A DNA stretch of 35,194 bases from Welwitschia mirabilis (GCA_051453625.1 JBOZIK010000001.1:92580326-92615519); one strand, 5' to 3'. Positions 20,131-31,043 are shown, counted from the first letter of the stretch. Numbers and translations are program-made. The notes: a model not told the origin generated them from the sequence alone.

Positions 20131-20608
20131 CTAACCATGGAGGCTAGCTGAGGTCATACATAGCCTCAGCTTACTAGTGGTGACCACTTTGGTCAACATG
20201 TTTGCATGATTCTTTGATCCAAGAGTTTTCTTCAGTGACAGTGTTCCATCNNNNNNNNNNNNNNNNNNNNNNNNNNNNNNNNNNNNNNNNNNNNNNNNNN
20301 NNNNNNNNNNNNNNNNNNNNNNNNNNNNNNNNNNNNNNNNNNNNNNNNNNNNNNNNNNNNNNNNNNNNNNNNNNNNNNNNNNNNNNNNNNNNNNTAATCT
20401 CCTTTCCAATCTCTGATATAGCTAAATATTTTGCTTTAGTGCTTGAGAGAGCAACACTCTTCTGAAATTGAGGCATCCAACTTACAACTGTACCTCCCAC
20501 AGTGAAAATGTAAGCTACAGTACTCTTCCTACTATCCAAATCACCACTGAGATCCGCATTAGAAAAGCCCTGTAGAGTAACATTACTCCTTTTAAAATAA
20601 AGTGTCAT
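20131..20608 (-). pseudogene. Copia RNase H (with gap)
   Basis: From 20608 leftwards the frame reads LQGFSNADLSGDLDSRKSTV, VGGTVVSWMPQFQKSVALSS, TKAKYLAISEIGKEI, and then enters a 144-N gap. After the gap a short piece reads NHANMLTKVVTTSKLRLC. In intact Copia elements the first part reads GY.DAD.AGD.D.RKST.GY and STTEAEY. The Glu in the TEAEY-type segment is Lys here and the expected QSAI/KHI block lies in the gap. Confidence 0.85.
20251..20394. other. Assembly gap (144 N)
   Basis: The gap falls inside the Copia RNase H. Unlike the 100-N runs its odd length suggests a size estimate. Confidence 0.95.
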
Positions 20609-21530
20609 ACCTGAGGTACCTTTCAGACATCTTAACAGCCACTTTACAGCTTCTCAATGCTCCTTACCTGGATCAGACATAAACTTATTAACAACTCCCA
20701 CTGCATGTGCTATATCTGGCCTGGTAGAGATCATAGCATACATTAAACTCTTTATACTAATGCGTATAGTACTCTGGACAATTGTTTACACTCTTCGTCT
20801 GTTTTTGCAGATTTTTTTTACTGAGACTAAAGTGACTTCCTAACAGAGTCCTTCTACTTTTTGCATCCTAAATGCTGAACCTGCTAAGCACACTCTCTAT
20901 GTACTTTTCCTTAGATAACCTAAGAATCCCTTAGATATGTTTCTACTAATTCTCATCCCAAGTATCTACTTGGCCAGTCTTAAGCCTTTCATCTCAAATT
21001 TTTTTGCCAACTATTGCTTCAATTTGTCTATCCTACAAACTAGATCCTGCAACTAACATGTCATTAACATATAAAAGTAGAATAATATAACAATCATTGT
21101 GTAACAACAATGATTCATCTCACATCTTATGAAACCAGCATTACACATGAATCTGTCGAACTTCTTGTACCAATGTCTGGGAGTCTGCTTCAATCTATAT
21201 AAACTTTCCTTGAACCTACACACAAGGTTTTCTCTACTAGCAACTTGAAAATCTTTTGGTTGTATCATGTAGATGTCTTCCTCAAGTTCACCATGCAAAA
21301 AAGTGGTTTTTACATCTAGCTACTCTAGATGCAAATCCTTTGCAGCTACAATACTCAGCACTAATATGATAGTAGGCAACTTTCCTATGGGAGAAAAAAT
21401 CTCTGTGTAAATAATTCCCCTTTTCTGCTAGAATCCCTTCACTAATAGCCTTGCCTTGTATCTCTTACTATCATGATGCTCTTCCTTGGCCCTATGCACC
21501 CACTTATTCTATAATGCTTTTTTTCCTTCT
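20609..21530 (-). pseudogene. Copia reverse transcriptase remnant
   Basis: From right to left the - strand reads ELPEGKKAL-stop-NKWVHRA, SKRYKARLLVKGF-stop-QK, YTEIFSPIGKLPTIILVLSI, AAKDLHLE-stop-LDVKTTF, LHGELEEDIYMIQPKDF, CRFKESLYRLKQTPRHWYKK and, in another frame, LLLYVNDMLVAG. This is the complete Copia RT order. Three TAG stops stand where related elements have Gln. The catalytic YVDD is YVND. To the left follow connection-domain traces. Confidence 0.88.
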
Positions 21531-22109
21531 GGCAACTCAGTAATCCATGTCTTGTTGTTCTGGAGTGGCTCCATTTCATCTCTCATGGCCAACTCCCACT
21601 TAATAGAATCTGTCACCTACATTACTTCATCAAGACATTCTGATCTCCCAACATCAGTTAAGAGTACATAATGTAACGAGGGAGAGTACCTTAGTTTAGA
21701 CTTAGGTGTTCTTGTAGACCTTCTCAACTAAGGTTTTGGTGTAATTGATTCTGAGTTAACTTCTCTATTTTCAGGATTCTCTTGAGTTCTTTCAGCTACA
21801 TCGCTCTTTAAAATTTCTTCCAGTTTAACCTTGTCACTTTATACTTTCTGTTTTCTTGCATTGTTAGATTCTGGTTCATACCTATTATTGTACACCACAG
21901 TCTCATTAAATGTAACATCACCGTGCCTTAAAATTTTCTTATTCTGATCATCTCAAAAGCGATGACCAAAAACATCATAATCATAACCAATAAAATAGCA
22001 CTTTTTAACCTTAGGATGAATTTTATCTCGAATATTAAAACCTAAATGCACATATGAAAAACAATCAAAAACATTTAAGTGCAAGAAATTTACCTCTTTA
22101 CCTAACTAT
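21531..22109 (-). repeat. Duplicated pol segment, left copy
   Basis: This stretch spans part of the integrase-RT linker and reads in the same order as 22235-22800. Shared text includes ggccaactcccacttaa, acattctg, gagagtaccttagtttag, gttcttgtagaccttctcaa and ccttaaaattttcttattct. The copies differ at roughly one base in ten by eye. The left copy ends at the 100-N gap. Confidence 0.9.
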
Positions 22110-22209
22110 NNNNNNNNNNNNNNNNNNNNNNNNNNNNNNNNNNNNNNNNNNNNNNNNNNNNNNNNNNNNNNNNNNNNNNNNNNNNNNNNNNNNNNNNNNN
22201 NNNNNNNNN
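22110..22209. other. Assembly gap (100 N)
   Basis: The gap lies exactly between the two copies of the duplicated pol segment. Confidence 0.95.
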
Positions 22210-22234
22210 TAACTCAGTAAGTGTCCATGTCTTG

Positions 22235-22800
22235 TTCTTTTGGAGTGCCTCCATCTCATCTCTCGTGGCCAACTCCCACTTAACAGAATCTGTCACTTGC
22301 ATTACTTCATTAAGACATTCTGGTTCCCTAGAATCAGTCAAGAGTAAATAATGTAACAAGGGAGAGTACCTTAGTTTAGGCTTAGATGTTCTTGTAGACC
22401 TTCTCAACTGAGGTTCTGGTGTAACTGATTCTGACTCAGCTTCTCTATTTTCGGGATTCTATTAAGTTCTTTCAGCTACATTGCTCTTTGAGATTTCTTC
22501 CAATTCAACCTTCTCACTTTTGACTTTATGTCTCCCTCTATTGTTAGATTCTGATCCACACCCGTCCTTGTACAACATATTCTCATTAAATGTAACATTC
22601 TTGTGCCTTAAAATTTTCTTATTCTAATCATCCCAAAAGCGATAACCAAAATCATCAGAACCATAGCCAATAAAATAGCACTTTTTGGCTTTAGGATCAA
22701 GTTTATCTTGGATATCAGAACCTAAATGCACATATGAAACATAATCAAAAACCTTTAAGTGCAAGAAATTTATGTCTTTACCTGACCATTCCTCTTCAGG
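22235..22800 (-). repeat. Duplicated pol segment, right copy
   Basis: This is the partner of 21531-22109. It encodes the end of integrase (DFGYRFWDD region) and the linker RSTRTSKPKLRYSPLLHYLL, then VMQVTDSVKWELATRDEMEA. The right copy is in better reading order with the integrase to its right. Confidence 0.88.
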
Positions 22801-23214
22801 TATCTTAAAATCTAGTGGAATTGAAGGTCCTCTATTTATGAGATAGGCTACTATGCTGACTGCATCCACCCAAAACCTTTTTGGTAGTCCAGAACATATC
22901 CTCATACTTCTGGCTCATTCGTTTAGGGTCCTATTCATCCTCTCTGCTATACCATTATGTTCTGGTATTCTAGGAACTGTCTTGATCATTCTGTCTTGAT
23001 CATTCTGATCCTATTCTCAGAACAGAAAGCCCTAAACTCTCCTGTCGTACTTTCCTCCGTTCTCTAACCTCAAACATTTGACTTTTAAATCTATTTGGTT
23101 TTCCACTTTTGCCTGCCATCTTTTAAATATAGAAAGTACATCAGATTTATTTTTAAGAAAATAAACCCATACCTTCCTAGTGAAGTCATCAATGAATGTG
23201 ACATAAGCCTCCAA
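22624..23214 (-). pseudogene. Copia integrase remnant
   Basis: The piece 23214-23032 reads AYVTFIDDFTRKVWVYFLKN, KSDVLSIFKRWQAKVENQ and LKVKCLRLENGGKYDRR. It matches the catalytic core: first Asp in FIDDFTR and the second in the LR.DNGGEY block, where this copy has E-N. The piece 22905-22624 reads RICSGLPKRFWVDAVSIVAY, LINRGPSIPLDF and FIGYGSDDFGYRFWD, which is the end of the core (FWAEAV..AYLINR.PS) and the GYS...GYR..D segment. A frame break and a small duplication (cttgatcattctg twice near 22980) separate them. Confidence 0.9.
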
Positions 23215-23425
23215 GGAAAGTCACTGGGCCTGGTTCCTATACATCTATATGCACCAGTTCCAACTTCTCAGTCTTTGATGTTCTTCCGGCTTTTGAGAAT
23301 CTCACTCTTTTTTGCTTTCCATAAACACAATCTTCACACAAACCAATATCAACTGACTATAAGTCTAGTATTTTTCCCCTTTAAAGCGAGCAGTTTCATC
23401 CCTTTTCACTCATGTAGCCCAACCT

Positions 23426-23842
23426 TCAATGCCACAATGTCGACTTCAAACCAGAATTTACCACTGAGACTGAATCCTTTGCTTTTGCAGTCATGTACAA
23501 TGTTCCAATCTTAATTCCTCGAGCTACTACTAGATTTCCTCTAATGATCTTCAATGATCTGCTTCTAAATATTGTATTGTACCCTTGAGCATCAATCTGA
23601 CCCATGGAAATAAGGTTCTTCTTCAAGTCTGGAATATGTCTGACATTCTGCAACTTCAATTTTTTCTCATAGATAATTTCTATGTACACATCACCCTTTC
23701 CCACAATGTTCAAGGGTTCATCATCTGCAAGATATACCTTTCCGAATATACTAGCAATATAGTTAAGAAATAACTGTTTGCAAGGAGTAGAGTAAAACAA
23801 TGCACTTGAATCGAGAATCCATGTCTCAATACCACTATCCAC
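23426..23842 (-). pseudogene. Copia protease and pre-integrase remnant
   Basis: This 138-codon open piece reads ETWILDSSALFYSTPCKQLF, VYLADDEPLNIVGKGDVYIE, VRHIPDLKKNLISMGQID and ends KSTLWH. The order is the aspartic protease active site (normally DSGA, here DSSA), the flap region, the NLIS.GQ strand and the start of the zinc-binding LWH(K/R)R..H segment of integrase. The Gly-to-Ser change at the active-site loop should impair it. It is the longest intact piece of this element. Confidence 0.9.
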
Positions 23843-23924
23843 GCAATAAATTAAAGCATCTTTGATTTCATCAGTAGCTGCATTTGTCGAATCATCCTGC
23901 TGATTCTTTTTCTTTTTCTTCGGT

Positions 23925-23990
23925 TCTTTGCACTATTTTCTGAAGTGGCCTTTCTTATCACAATTCCAACAAGTTATTTCCTTACGATGC
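23925..23990 (-). pseudogene. Gag CCHC zinc knuckle with in-frame stop
   Basis: The - strand reads HRKEITCWNCDKKGHFRK-stop-CKEP. This is the C-X2-C-X4-H-X4-C knuckle that binds element RNA. A TAG (complement of cta at 23933-23935) stands just before the last Cys, at a place where related elements often have Gln or Asp. It links the gag on its right to the protease on its left. Confidence 0.88.
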
Positions 23991-24030
23991 TTAGACTGAC
24001 TTCTCCTTTAGATTTTGACCTACCATAGCC

Positions 24031-24660
24031 CTAATTCTCACCGCATTGAGAACCCCTATCCTTGCATTCGCTACTCAAGGCAGAACCTAAAGATTCACTT
24101 GACTCCCTTTTATGAATATCCTCGTTGAGAAACAAATCACGAACTTCTGATAGCTTTAACATCTGATCTCTCGATGAACTGCTCACTGCAGGCACAGTCG
24201 CAGACCAACTTTCAAGTAATCGTAATAATAAGATTAATGCTCTAACTTCATCTTCAAACGTGATCTTCATTGAACTCAATAGATTTATGATCTTGTTAAA
24301 TTCGTTGATGTGCTCTATAACTAATGCACCTTCAGACATCCTTAAATTAAACGATCAACGCATGAGATATACTTTGGTTGGGGCCAAAGGCTTTTCATAC
24401 ATATCTGATAAGGTATTCATCAAACCCTAGTAGTCTTCTCATTGATGATATTAAATGCAATGTTTCGTGACAACGTCAATCGAATCACTCGAAGTGCTTA
24501 GCGATCTAACAGAACCCAATCTTCCTTCTTCATATTTTCTGGTTTCTTCCCTGACAACAGTTCATGCAACTTCTTCTAGTACAGATAGTCCTCAATCTGC
24601 ATCTTTCAGAAACTAAAGTCTATCCCATCGAACTTGTCAATATTGACTTTCCCATCTTTT
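24031..24660 (-). pseudogene. Copia gag remnant
   Basis: The open piece 24339-24031 reads EHINEFNKIINLLSSMKITF, EDEVRALILLLRLLESWSAT and LKLSEVRDLFLNEDIHKRES. It corresponds to the UBN2-type gag pattern with HLNEFN, DED.A..LL.SLP.S and L.DV...LL.EE.RR. Right of 24339 the N-terminal part continues to the PBS through several breaks; the first residues include SIPSNLST-like text only faintly. Confidence 0.8.
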
Positions 24661-24698
24661 GACGTCATTGCTCCCACTCGTCCTCTGTGAACCTGATC

Positions 24699-24710
24699 GC
24701 TCTGATACTA
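24699..24710 (-). promoter_or_regulatory. Primer-binding site of the Copia element
   Basis: On the - strand, TAGTATCAGAGC follows the end of the 5' LTR. It differs at one base (G to A) from TGGTATCAGAGC, the complement of initiator tRNA-Met. That is a further transition of the kind seen throughout this element. Confidence 0.85.
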
Positions 24711-24935
24711 GTTTTTAGGCCCATTACCATCACACCAAAAGCCATGACATAGGTGGAATCTAGTAAACTGGAACCCTTTCAACATAAGATATATATTGCA
24801 AAATTAGGACAACACAGGCATGTGGCCTGAATGGCCCACCAAAAGCTTTAGAGGCTCCACCCCCACACCCTTCACTGACTCATCTGTGTAGTGCGTTAAA
24901 AGGCTAGATCGGATCAGTTGCCACACACTCCAACA
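24711..24935 (-). mobile_element. 5' LTR of the Copia element
   Basis: About 225 bp. On the - strand it starts TGTTGGAGTGTGTGGCAACT and ends ...GGGCCTAAAAAC just before the PBS. The start is exact; the last base or two of the end (expected CA) is altered or misplaced. Confidence 0.82.
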
Positions 24936-25325
24936 AAGAGAACATTGGAGGTCAATGATTTCAAATCTAAGTCTACATTACCAATTAAGGAACTTTAACT
25001 ACTTTTTTATTGATAAAATAATCTTTAACAAAACACCATGACTTTGAACTAACCCATTCCTTTTGTAGCTCTCCTATAGGTTTTTCTTAATTAGGAATCA
25101 AACATTCAAAAATCTTGAACTTCAAAAAGGATACATGTCTTTGGGACTACTATCCTCCAAGACTGATTTTCCTTTTTAAAATTTTCCAAAATATGATGTG
25201 GCACTTTACATTAGGTAAATTTGGTTAATAAGTTCTTTGAAGAATTCTTCTTATACAAATTTATCTAAAGCACAATATCTTCTTGTTAAATCCTACTGAA
25301 AAGCTTATAAGCATCACATACTCCT

Positions 25326-26116
25326 ATGTCATACGTTTTCCTTATCCCTGAAACTCTTACTTCCAATGGTCTACCCATGTTAGCCCACCTGACTAAATGC
25401 ATTCTCTCCTTCCCTTTACCTCCTGATCAAATAAAGCTATTAACCACCATATCCACTTGGTTACATACTCCCTTGGGGAGCATTTGCATGATGTACATAC
25501 AGCGAATTAGGGAGGTTAAACTAATAAAGCTTTTTTAGAGTATGTTAAACATTAATAATCATGGTGGGAACACCTACATGTTAATGTATTTTTCATTATT
25601 AGTTTATAGGTTAACTAATATGTGCAAAGGAAATACTGCCTAGATATACATATATATCATTGGATAAGGTCCAATTCAAGACTGAAATAATGGGACGTGG
25701 ATTCAAAATTTGTAGAGATAGTTAATGTGAAAGTTGGGTGTTGCTACTTGTATAAATTTATGTCAAACACTGCCCCAATGGCTGATACCAAATTCTAGTA
25801 TTCTATCATTTCAACGATTCCTTCAAATTTTGTGTGGTCATAATTGCCTTCCACCCTACACATTGGTTCTCTCTAGACCAACACAAACAAGACTCAACAA
25901 GTACAATCTCCCATCATTGAAAGCAATAATATTAGGCCATGGCAAAGTTCCCAACCTAATCTTAACAACTTCATTCCAATTATTGATGCACTTCAAGCAA
26001 GTCCTGGGAGCTCCCAAGTAGAAATCATTAAGGTGTGCTTCTCTAATGCCCACGGATTGTTTAATTATCCTACTTTTCATGTGGTGAACATTCAAAGAAA
26101 ATCCCTTTGATCTCAC
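25326..26116 (-). pseudogene. LINE RT C-terminal region
   Basis: The open piece 26116-25856 reads NVHHMKSRIIKQSVGIREAH, then NDFYLGAP and CINNWNEVVKIRLGTLPWPN. It corresponds to the segment after the RT palm with YLG.P, then a (D/N)W...V..(K/R)L..W motif. Further left, in broken frames, REKMHLVRWANMGRPLEVRV and SGIRKTYDIGVCDAY match the K.HLV.W...C.P...GGLGIR block. Both are hallmark positions of plant LINEs. Confidence 0.8.
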
Positions 26117-26199
26117 TTAGTTTATATGTAGCAGAAAGAATTTTGTAAATTGATCTATAGCCTTTCTTATGTTCCTAGTTTTAGCAAGCAAGGATCGAG

Positions 26200-26990
26200 A
26201 GTAAATTATGGTATCATCTGCAAAGCAAATTGCTTTGGAAAAAACAAATTCTAGTTCTTAGTAGGTAACTTTTCAAAACCAACTCTATCTGAGATTCATG
26301 ATACACATCCATTACAATGATAACCAATGGCAAGGGAGGCATCCTCGTACTTAAGTCCTCTGTTATTAGATAAATAACCACACACCTTATTATTAAGAAA
26401 AATAGAACATTGAGCAAGTCTTTAGATATCTAGAACTAGGTTAACAAACCTTCCATTAAAGTTTTTTTATTACTAGAGTCTCCGCCAACACCTCTTGGGA
26501 GAAATAGTATCATAGGCTTTGGCAATATCAAAACTTAGAATCATGACTACAACCTTGACACTCTTGCAATTATAGATAATTTCATAATTGAGAATAATCT
26601 AATCCAATTTAAAGAAACCTTAAATAAATCCTAATTGACTATGTTTAATCACTAATTTGTCTCATTTTGACCCAAGAACCTCAGGCAATAATCTATATTG
26701 CAAAATTGAAAGGACCAAAAATCCTTGCTTCCAAAGTATCCTCCTCCTTAGGTGTAACAACAATATTGTTATTATATTATTCCCTAAGAACATAACCTCC
26801 ACTAATAGCAAGGTCATTGCTTACAATCACCTCAAAACCATGATATGCCAAAGCCTCTTCAAGAACTCCACATTCCATCCATTAGAATCAAGATGCTTAT
26901 TTGACTCCATGAACTACCAATCTTACCACACCTTTATCTATCCACCTTTTGCCTCAACACCTTATCCTTTTGAATTTAGGCAATAGTTAG
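26200..26990 (-). pseudogene. LINE reverse transcriptase palm
   Basis: The - strand reads, with stops, LVLSILQYRLLPEVLGSK, then SQLGFI, VVVMILSFDIAKAYDTISP (about 26540-26500) and finally AICFADDTIIYSRSL. The FADD catalytic box is at 26224-26213. The D-I-x-K-A-Y-D box is at about 26529-26509. Both catalytic Asp boxes are preserved although the frame is broken. RT would copy the element RNA at the nicked target. Confidence 0.87.
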
Positions 26991-27869
26991 CAAAGGAGAA
27001 ATACATGTATCCTAGAACCTGGAGTGTTGATCTCCTTCTTAGAGTCCTTGAATCTAATCTCTTTGATCCTAGTACTTTTCTTTCATCCTATCTATTTATT
27101 GCAAGTCTAGTAATAAGCTAAAGTCTTTTCCCTATTCTCATCTATGCTACACGATAGTCAAACAAGTGGGACAGTCAGACAACCACGACAGGAGTATGTC
27201 ACTTTAATGGGCTTATCCTTCAAAGGTTTTCTCCTTTACAATAAATTTAGTGCATGTTCCCTAATTTCTAATTTCTTTTCCTTAGAACCTATCATCTAAT
27301 TCCAAGACTAAGCCATGCTAATAATAGATTCCAAATCCTTCTTATGCAATGAAACATTTTCAAATCTAAGCTAAAGGTTTTCAAAGTTCGTGTAGTCCCC
27401 TATCAAAAGAACAATTGGCCTATGAGCCACTCATATCCTTTTCTTGGTTTCTAGAAGAAAGATTTTTGTTACAAAAGTTAACACTATGCCAACTTTGTCC
27501 ATTTTACACTAAATTCTTAGTGTTTAGTTTCTTTTATTTGATGACATAAAGGTTTCCGTTTTTAAGGGAATATTTGCTAAGTGAAGATTATTTTCAAGAA
27601 TGAAATTTAACTATCATTCAAGGAAGAATCCCTCAATTTCTTCTTTAAACATGAAGCTTGATTAGAATCTCCAAGACGAATCAGTCTCCTGTATTCCTTA
27701 AGACCTTAGGTGAAGCTTCAAATTGTCTTCTTTTGTTTTAGAAATTTTGAGCTCCTTACTAGTTACAAACAAAGACATCATAGAAATCTATACAGCAAAA
27801 TTTTTAGAAGCTGTAAATTATTTGGCTAAGTAGATTCACATGTAAGTTGAGTCTTTACAGTAACACGAA

Positions 27870-28015
27870 ACCCTCTATTGTACCATTATATTGGAAAAAC
27901 CACTTGTTCCACCTACCTCGCCATTTGCCACTAAATTCTTCTTATTACAAATCCTTAATTCTTGAAAACAAAAAAGGTCAACTTTAATATCATAAATAAT
28001 ATTCTTTATAGGGTC
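27870..28015 (-). pseudogene. LINE endonuclease N-terminal trace
   Basis: The - strand reads KNIIYDIKVDLFCFQELRIC then NKKNLVANGEVGGTSGFS. It fits the beginning of the endonuclease, where intact elements have ...D.(L/I)..QET(K/R), with the catalytic Glu conserved as QE. The remainder of the domain to 27000 is too degraded for me to assign. Confidence 0.65.
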
Positions 28016-28499
28016 TTTAGGACCATACTATTCTAGGACAAAATAATGATTTTTTTTTTAGAGACTTCTTCCCAAATATTTATTAAGAGTCTTTTAGGAA
28101 CCATTAGCAATATCTCTTTCTTTTTGTGTCTTATGCGTCTCTTCTTTTAAAGGCCTTCCTTCTTTGACTTGATAGAGTAATAGCTCATCTCCTTCTTCCT
28201 CTTCAAATGAGCAATCCGACTCTGATTCTAAATTAGACTGTGTGTTGAGTTGTGTGAGCATCAACTTCTTTGCTACATATGGATTTCCTCAAGTTTTTGA
28301 CATATCTTCCATCATGCTTCTTTATCCTCTCGCTTAGGAAAGACAACATTATTGAATTTCCTCCCCCATGTCTACCTCACTTCCAGGTTTTAGGATCATA
28401 ATATTTTTTATTCTCCACACACTTGAGATGCATCAATTGCATATCTTAGCTTCCAAAACCTCTCACAAGGACCCTAGACCTCCTCTGTCTCTTTATTCT

Positions 28500-29200
28500 T
28501 GCATGCAAAAGAAAAATGATATCCATCCTCAAAAGCTTACATGGGTCACCACCTTCAACCATGAAATTCTTCATTTAGTCTCAAAAAACACTTCTTTAAT
28601 ACTCCCTATTTGATCAAGACCAATCCAAATGCAAAACAGAGTTAGAACTCCTTTCAATGACTTAAAGCTAACTAGATCTAGATGAACGTGTTTTCCAAAT
28701 TGACATACAATTGTCTTCAATGTCAACTTTAAAAACAATTTAAGCAAAAGCCTTAGAGTCCTCATCCACACTGCTACTTTATTAAAACCATCATTTTTAC
28801 ATAACTTTATGAGCAAAAATCTTGTAATGGCTAAACCCTTCCTTCCGAAAAACCAAAGTCACATGGCACCTTAAAGCTTGACAGAATTACACATTCTTGC
28901 ATGGTGAAGAGCTTAACTGGGTTAGCGACCCTCTATTTTAAAACCACCCACTACCTCGTTTGGCTAATACAAAGATGAACACCAAAGTAAAGAAACTTCC
29001 CAATGAGGCGGGACTTAAAACAAGTTTCCATAGCTACTCGTGAAACTCTTGGAAACTGAATGTTTAAATTCTGCCCCACTCCAAATGCACTCAATTTGAT
29101 GGCTACACATTTATAGCATAAACAAGAAGAAACCCATTAGGCAATATTTCCTAAAAGCCCCTAAAAACTTATAGTACCCTTCAACATACCAAAGCCGTCC
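28500..29200 (-). pseudogene. LINE ORF1 (gag-like) remnant
   Basis: Pieces on the - strand read FKSRLIGKFLYFGVH, NPVKLFTMQECVILSSFKVP, CDFGFSEGRV and the open frame 28816-28571 with VAVWMRTLRLLLKLFLK, QFGKHVHLDLVSFKSLKGVL and IGLDQIGSIKEVFFETK. The order matches the DUF4283-type ORF1 of plant LINEs: a LIGKF.G block, a hydrophobic strand, W.R..GLP..., then ARV(C/L)...D. The zinc knuckle expected after it is not clear. Confidence 0.65.
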
Positions 29201-29250
29201 AAAACGTTCAAGGTAACACTCCTCCCCAACATGCAAACTCCAAAGCCCCT

Positions 29251-31040
29251 CTTTCTACAGCCTGCAAACCATGGCCATCTCACTTTGTGTCTGCACTAGA
29301 TTGTATGATGACATCCCTTACATATAACTCAAGTGGTACTTGGAATATCCTTCGGCTTAGGGATGTAGATGTCTTTAGTTCAATTTAAGTGCTGGCAAGT
29401 GTCATCTATATCCTTATTCCTAATTGCTACAATAGACAGAGTGCCACTAGCTATATAATTTAATTTAATGGAAATATCAACAACCCTAGCTTGACGCTAC
29501 ACAAGTTACATCCTCACAAGAAGCAGTTCACATTTAAACACTTGCAAAGCTTCTCCTCATTTCTCAAAAATGTTTTTGCAAATAACCAGTTGACCAAAAC
29601 TATTGAGATTCAAATTTATCTTTTACATGAACTAAAAATTGTTGAATGTGGCAAAAACATGCGAAAGCACCAATGTCTAAAAGGTTTTACATCTCCTAGT
29701 AACTCAAGCCATTTTAATGCTTACCCCTCTAATTCCACATTATGTCATGCTTCTCCAAAGTTAATACTCATTTAAACCATTAACATCCTTGGTATGTCAT
29801 TTGACATGGGAATGTATTTAAGCCCTCACCTCTATTTGACTTCCATTTTTCATATCAACATTTCAAATTTGATATTTTTCATTTTTAATGTAGACTTTTG
29901 TTTCACATTTCCAACTTTCTTAGATTGAAAGATAAGTTGTTTTCATGTCTTATCTTTTTTCATTCCAACATTTCGATTTACAATATAATACATTCGTTAT
30001 TTTCTTAGCTAATGAATCAAGAAAGTAAGAATCTTTTTACAATTTCATTCTTTTCCCTTGGCCATTAAATATTTGATAGTTGTTAAGGTTTGCTAATTTC
30101 AAAGAGATTTGAACAAAACAAGATGAAAAGAATGTGTCAAGCTTTCATTCTATTGTTTTTCAACACCACCTCTTGTAGGTTACACAATTACAATAACAGG
30201 ATTGCAAGTCCTACTTGTAATTACATTATAATTGTGATATCAACGAAGGTTTTAATCAGTTTGATCCATTTCATATAAGATGAGCTACGACGTTTTATAT
30301 GTTTGGTAAGTGGGTTAGCTTACGGTTTTACCAATATATTCTAGTCACAGCCAATGAAAGTTTTTCACGCATTGGGTACGAATCACAAGTAAGACCTAAG
30401 ACATGTAGAGACCAGCTATCAAGTCCACAAGGGTCACCAATGGATTTTCATCCAGCCAAGCAAACCAGTGGCCTTGCAAATTTAACAAGTGCAATATAGT
30501 TAGTCATGAATTAACTTCTCAGAAGCACAAGAAAAGGGGGAAAGATTCAAAAATTACAATTACAGCCCAATTTGATGTTTTTGCTTGTAAAAATGTTAAA
30601 AACAAGATTGCAGAGAACACATGATTGTACAAAGCACAGGTAAAGGGTGGAAATATAATTGCTCTAACTGAACATCTTTCCACTACATAATAAGATTTCG
30701 TAAACATTTTGACAAATGCATACTCAATAGGCTTTGTACGTCCATAAGTAGGAAGATACAACAACTGCTGAATACATCTAGGTTATGCTCTTCTGGTGGT
30801 GAGGATATTCAATTATTAACTTGCAAAAGGTCTCTGCAAAACCCCAAAATGGACCTTGTGAAAAGATGTATCAAAGCAAACAAATGAAAAGCTTTGAATA
30901 TACCGGCTTGGCAAAAACTACCAAAAAGCACGCTGTGCTAAGATGACTCAAACTAATACAGTGTAAAAAAAATTGTTGATCATGTAAGACATGAAATTCA
31001 CCCCTGTTCATGGTACTATAAACAAATGTCTCAGCTTGCT
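29251..31040. other. No gene recognised between LINE and MnSOD 3' UTR
   Basis: AT-rich DNA with scattered short open frames on both strands (29491-29775, 30299-30499, 30519-30764), none with a known motif. No LTR, PBS or RNA gene was seen. The part near 31000 may still belong to the 3' UTR of the MnSOD gene if a more distal poly-A site is used. Confidence 0.45.
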
Positions 31041-31043
31041 TAA

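Larger units (their letters stand above)
20015..24935 (-). mobile_element. Decayed Copia retrotransposon, gag to RNase H
   Basis: The element lies on the - strand. Its 5' LTR (24711-24935) begins TGTTGGAGTGTGTGG and is followed by a PBS. At the left a PPT (20040-20028, AAGTGGGAGAT) is followed by TGTTGGAGTGTGT, the start of the 3' LTR, which then runs into a gap. Between them come gag, a CCHC knuckle, protease, integrase, RT and RNase H in the normal Copia order. Every domain is broken by stops or frame shifts. Three N gaps and a duplicated internal segment make the true length uncertain. The right flank aagag (24936-24940) is a candidate target-site duplication, but the left flank is lost. 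It appears to sit in the 3' part of the LINE on its right. Confidence 0.88.
24936..29250 (-). mobile_element. Decayed LINE (non-LTR retrotransposon)
   Basis: A full-length-like LINE on the - strand, 5' end at the right. In order: ORF1 remnant (about 29200-28500), a spacer with acidic text (about 28250), an endonuclease trace (about 28010-27870), the RT domain (about 26990-26200), and a C-terminal region (about 26116-25330). Every part has stops and frame shifts. The 3' end is not defined, because the Copia element at 20015-24935 abuts it. No poly-A tail was located. It is not the same fragment as the endonuclease at 1-560, which retains a different part. Confidence 0.82.

Noticed and set aside
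25326-25538. Plus-strand open frame at the LINE 3' part
   Set aside because: The - strand here reads LINE C-terminal text (HLVRW...SGIR), so the + frame is its shadow.
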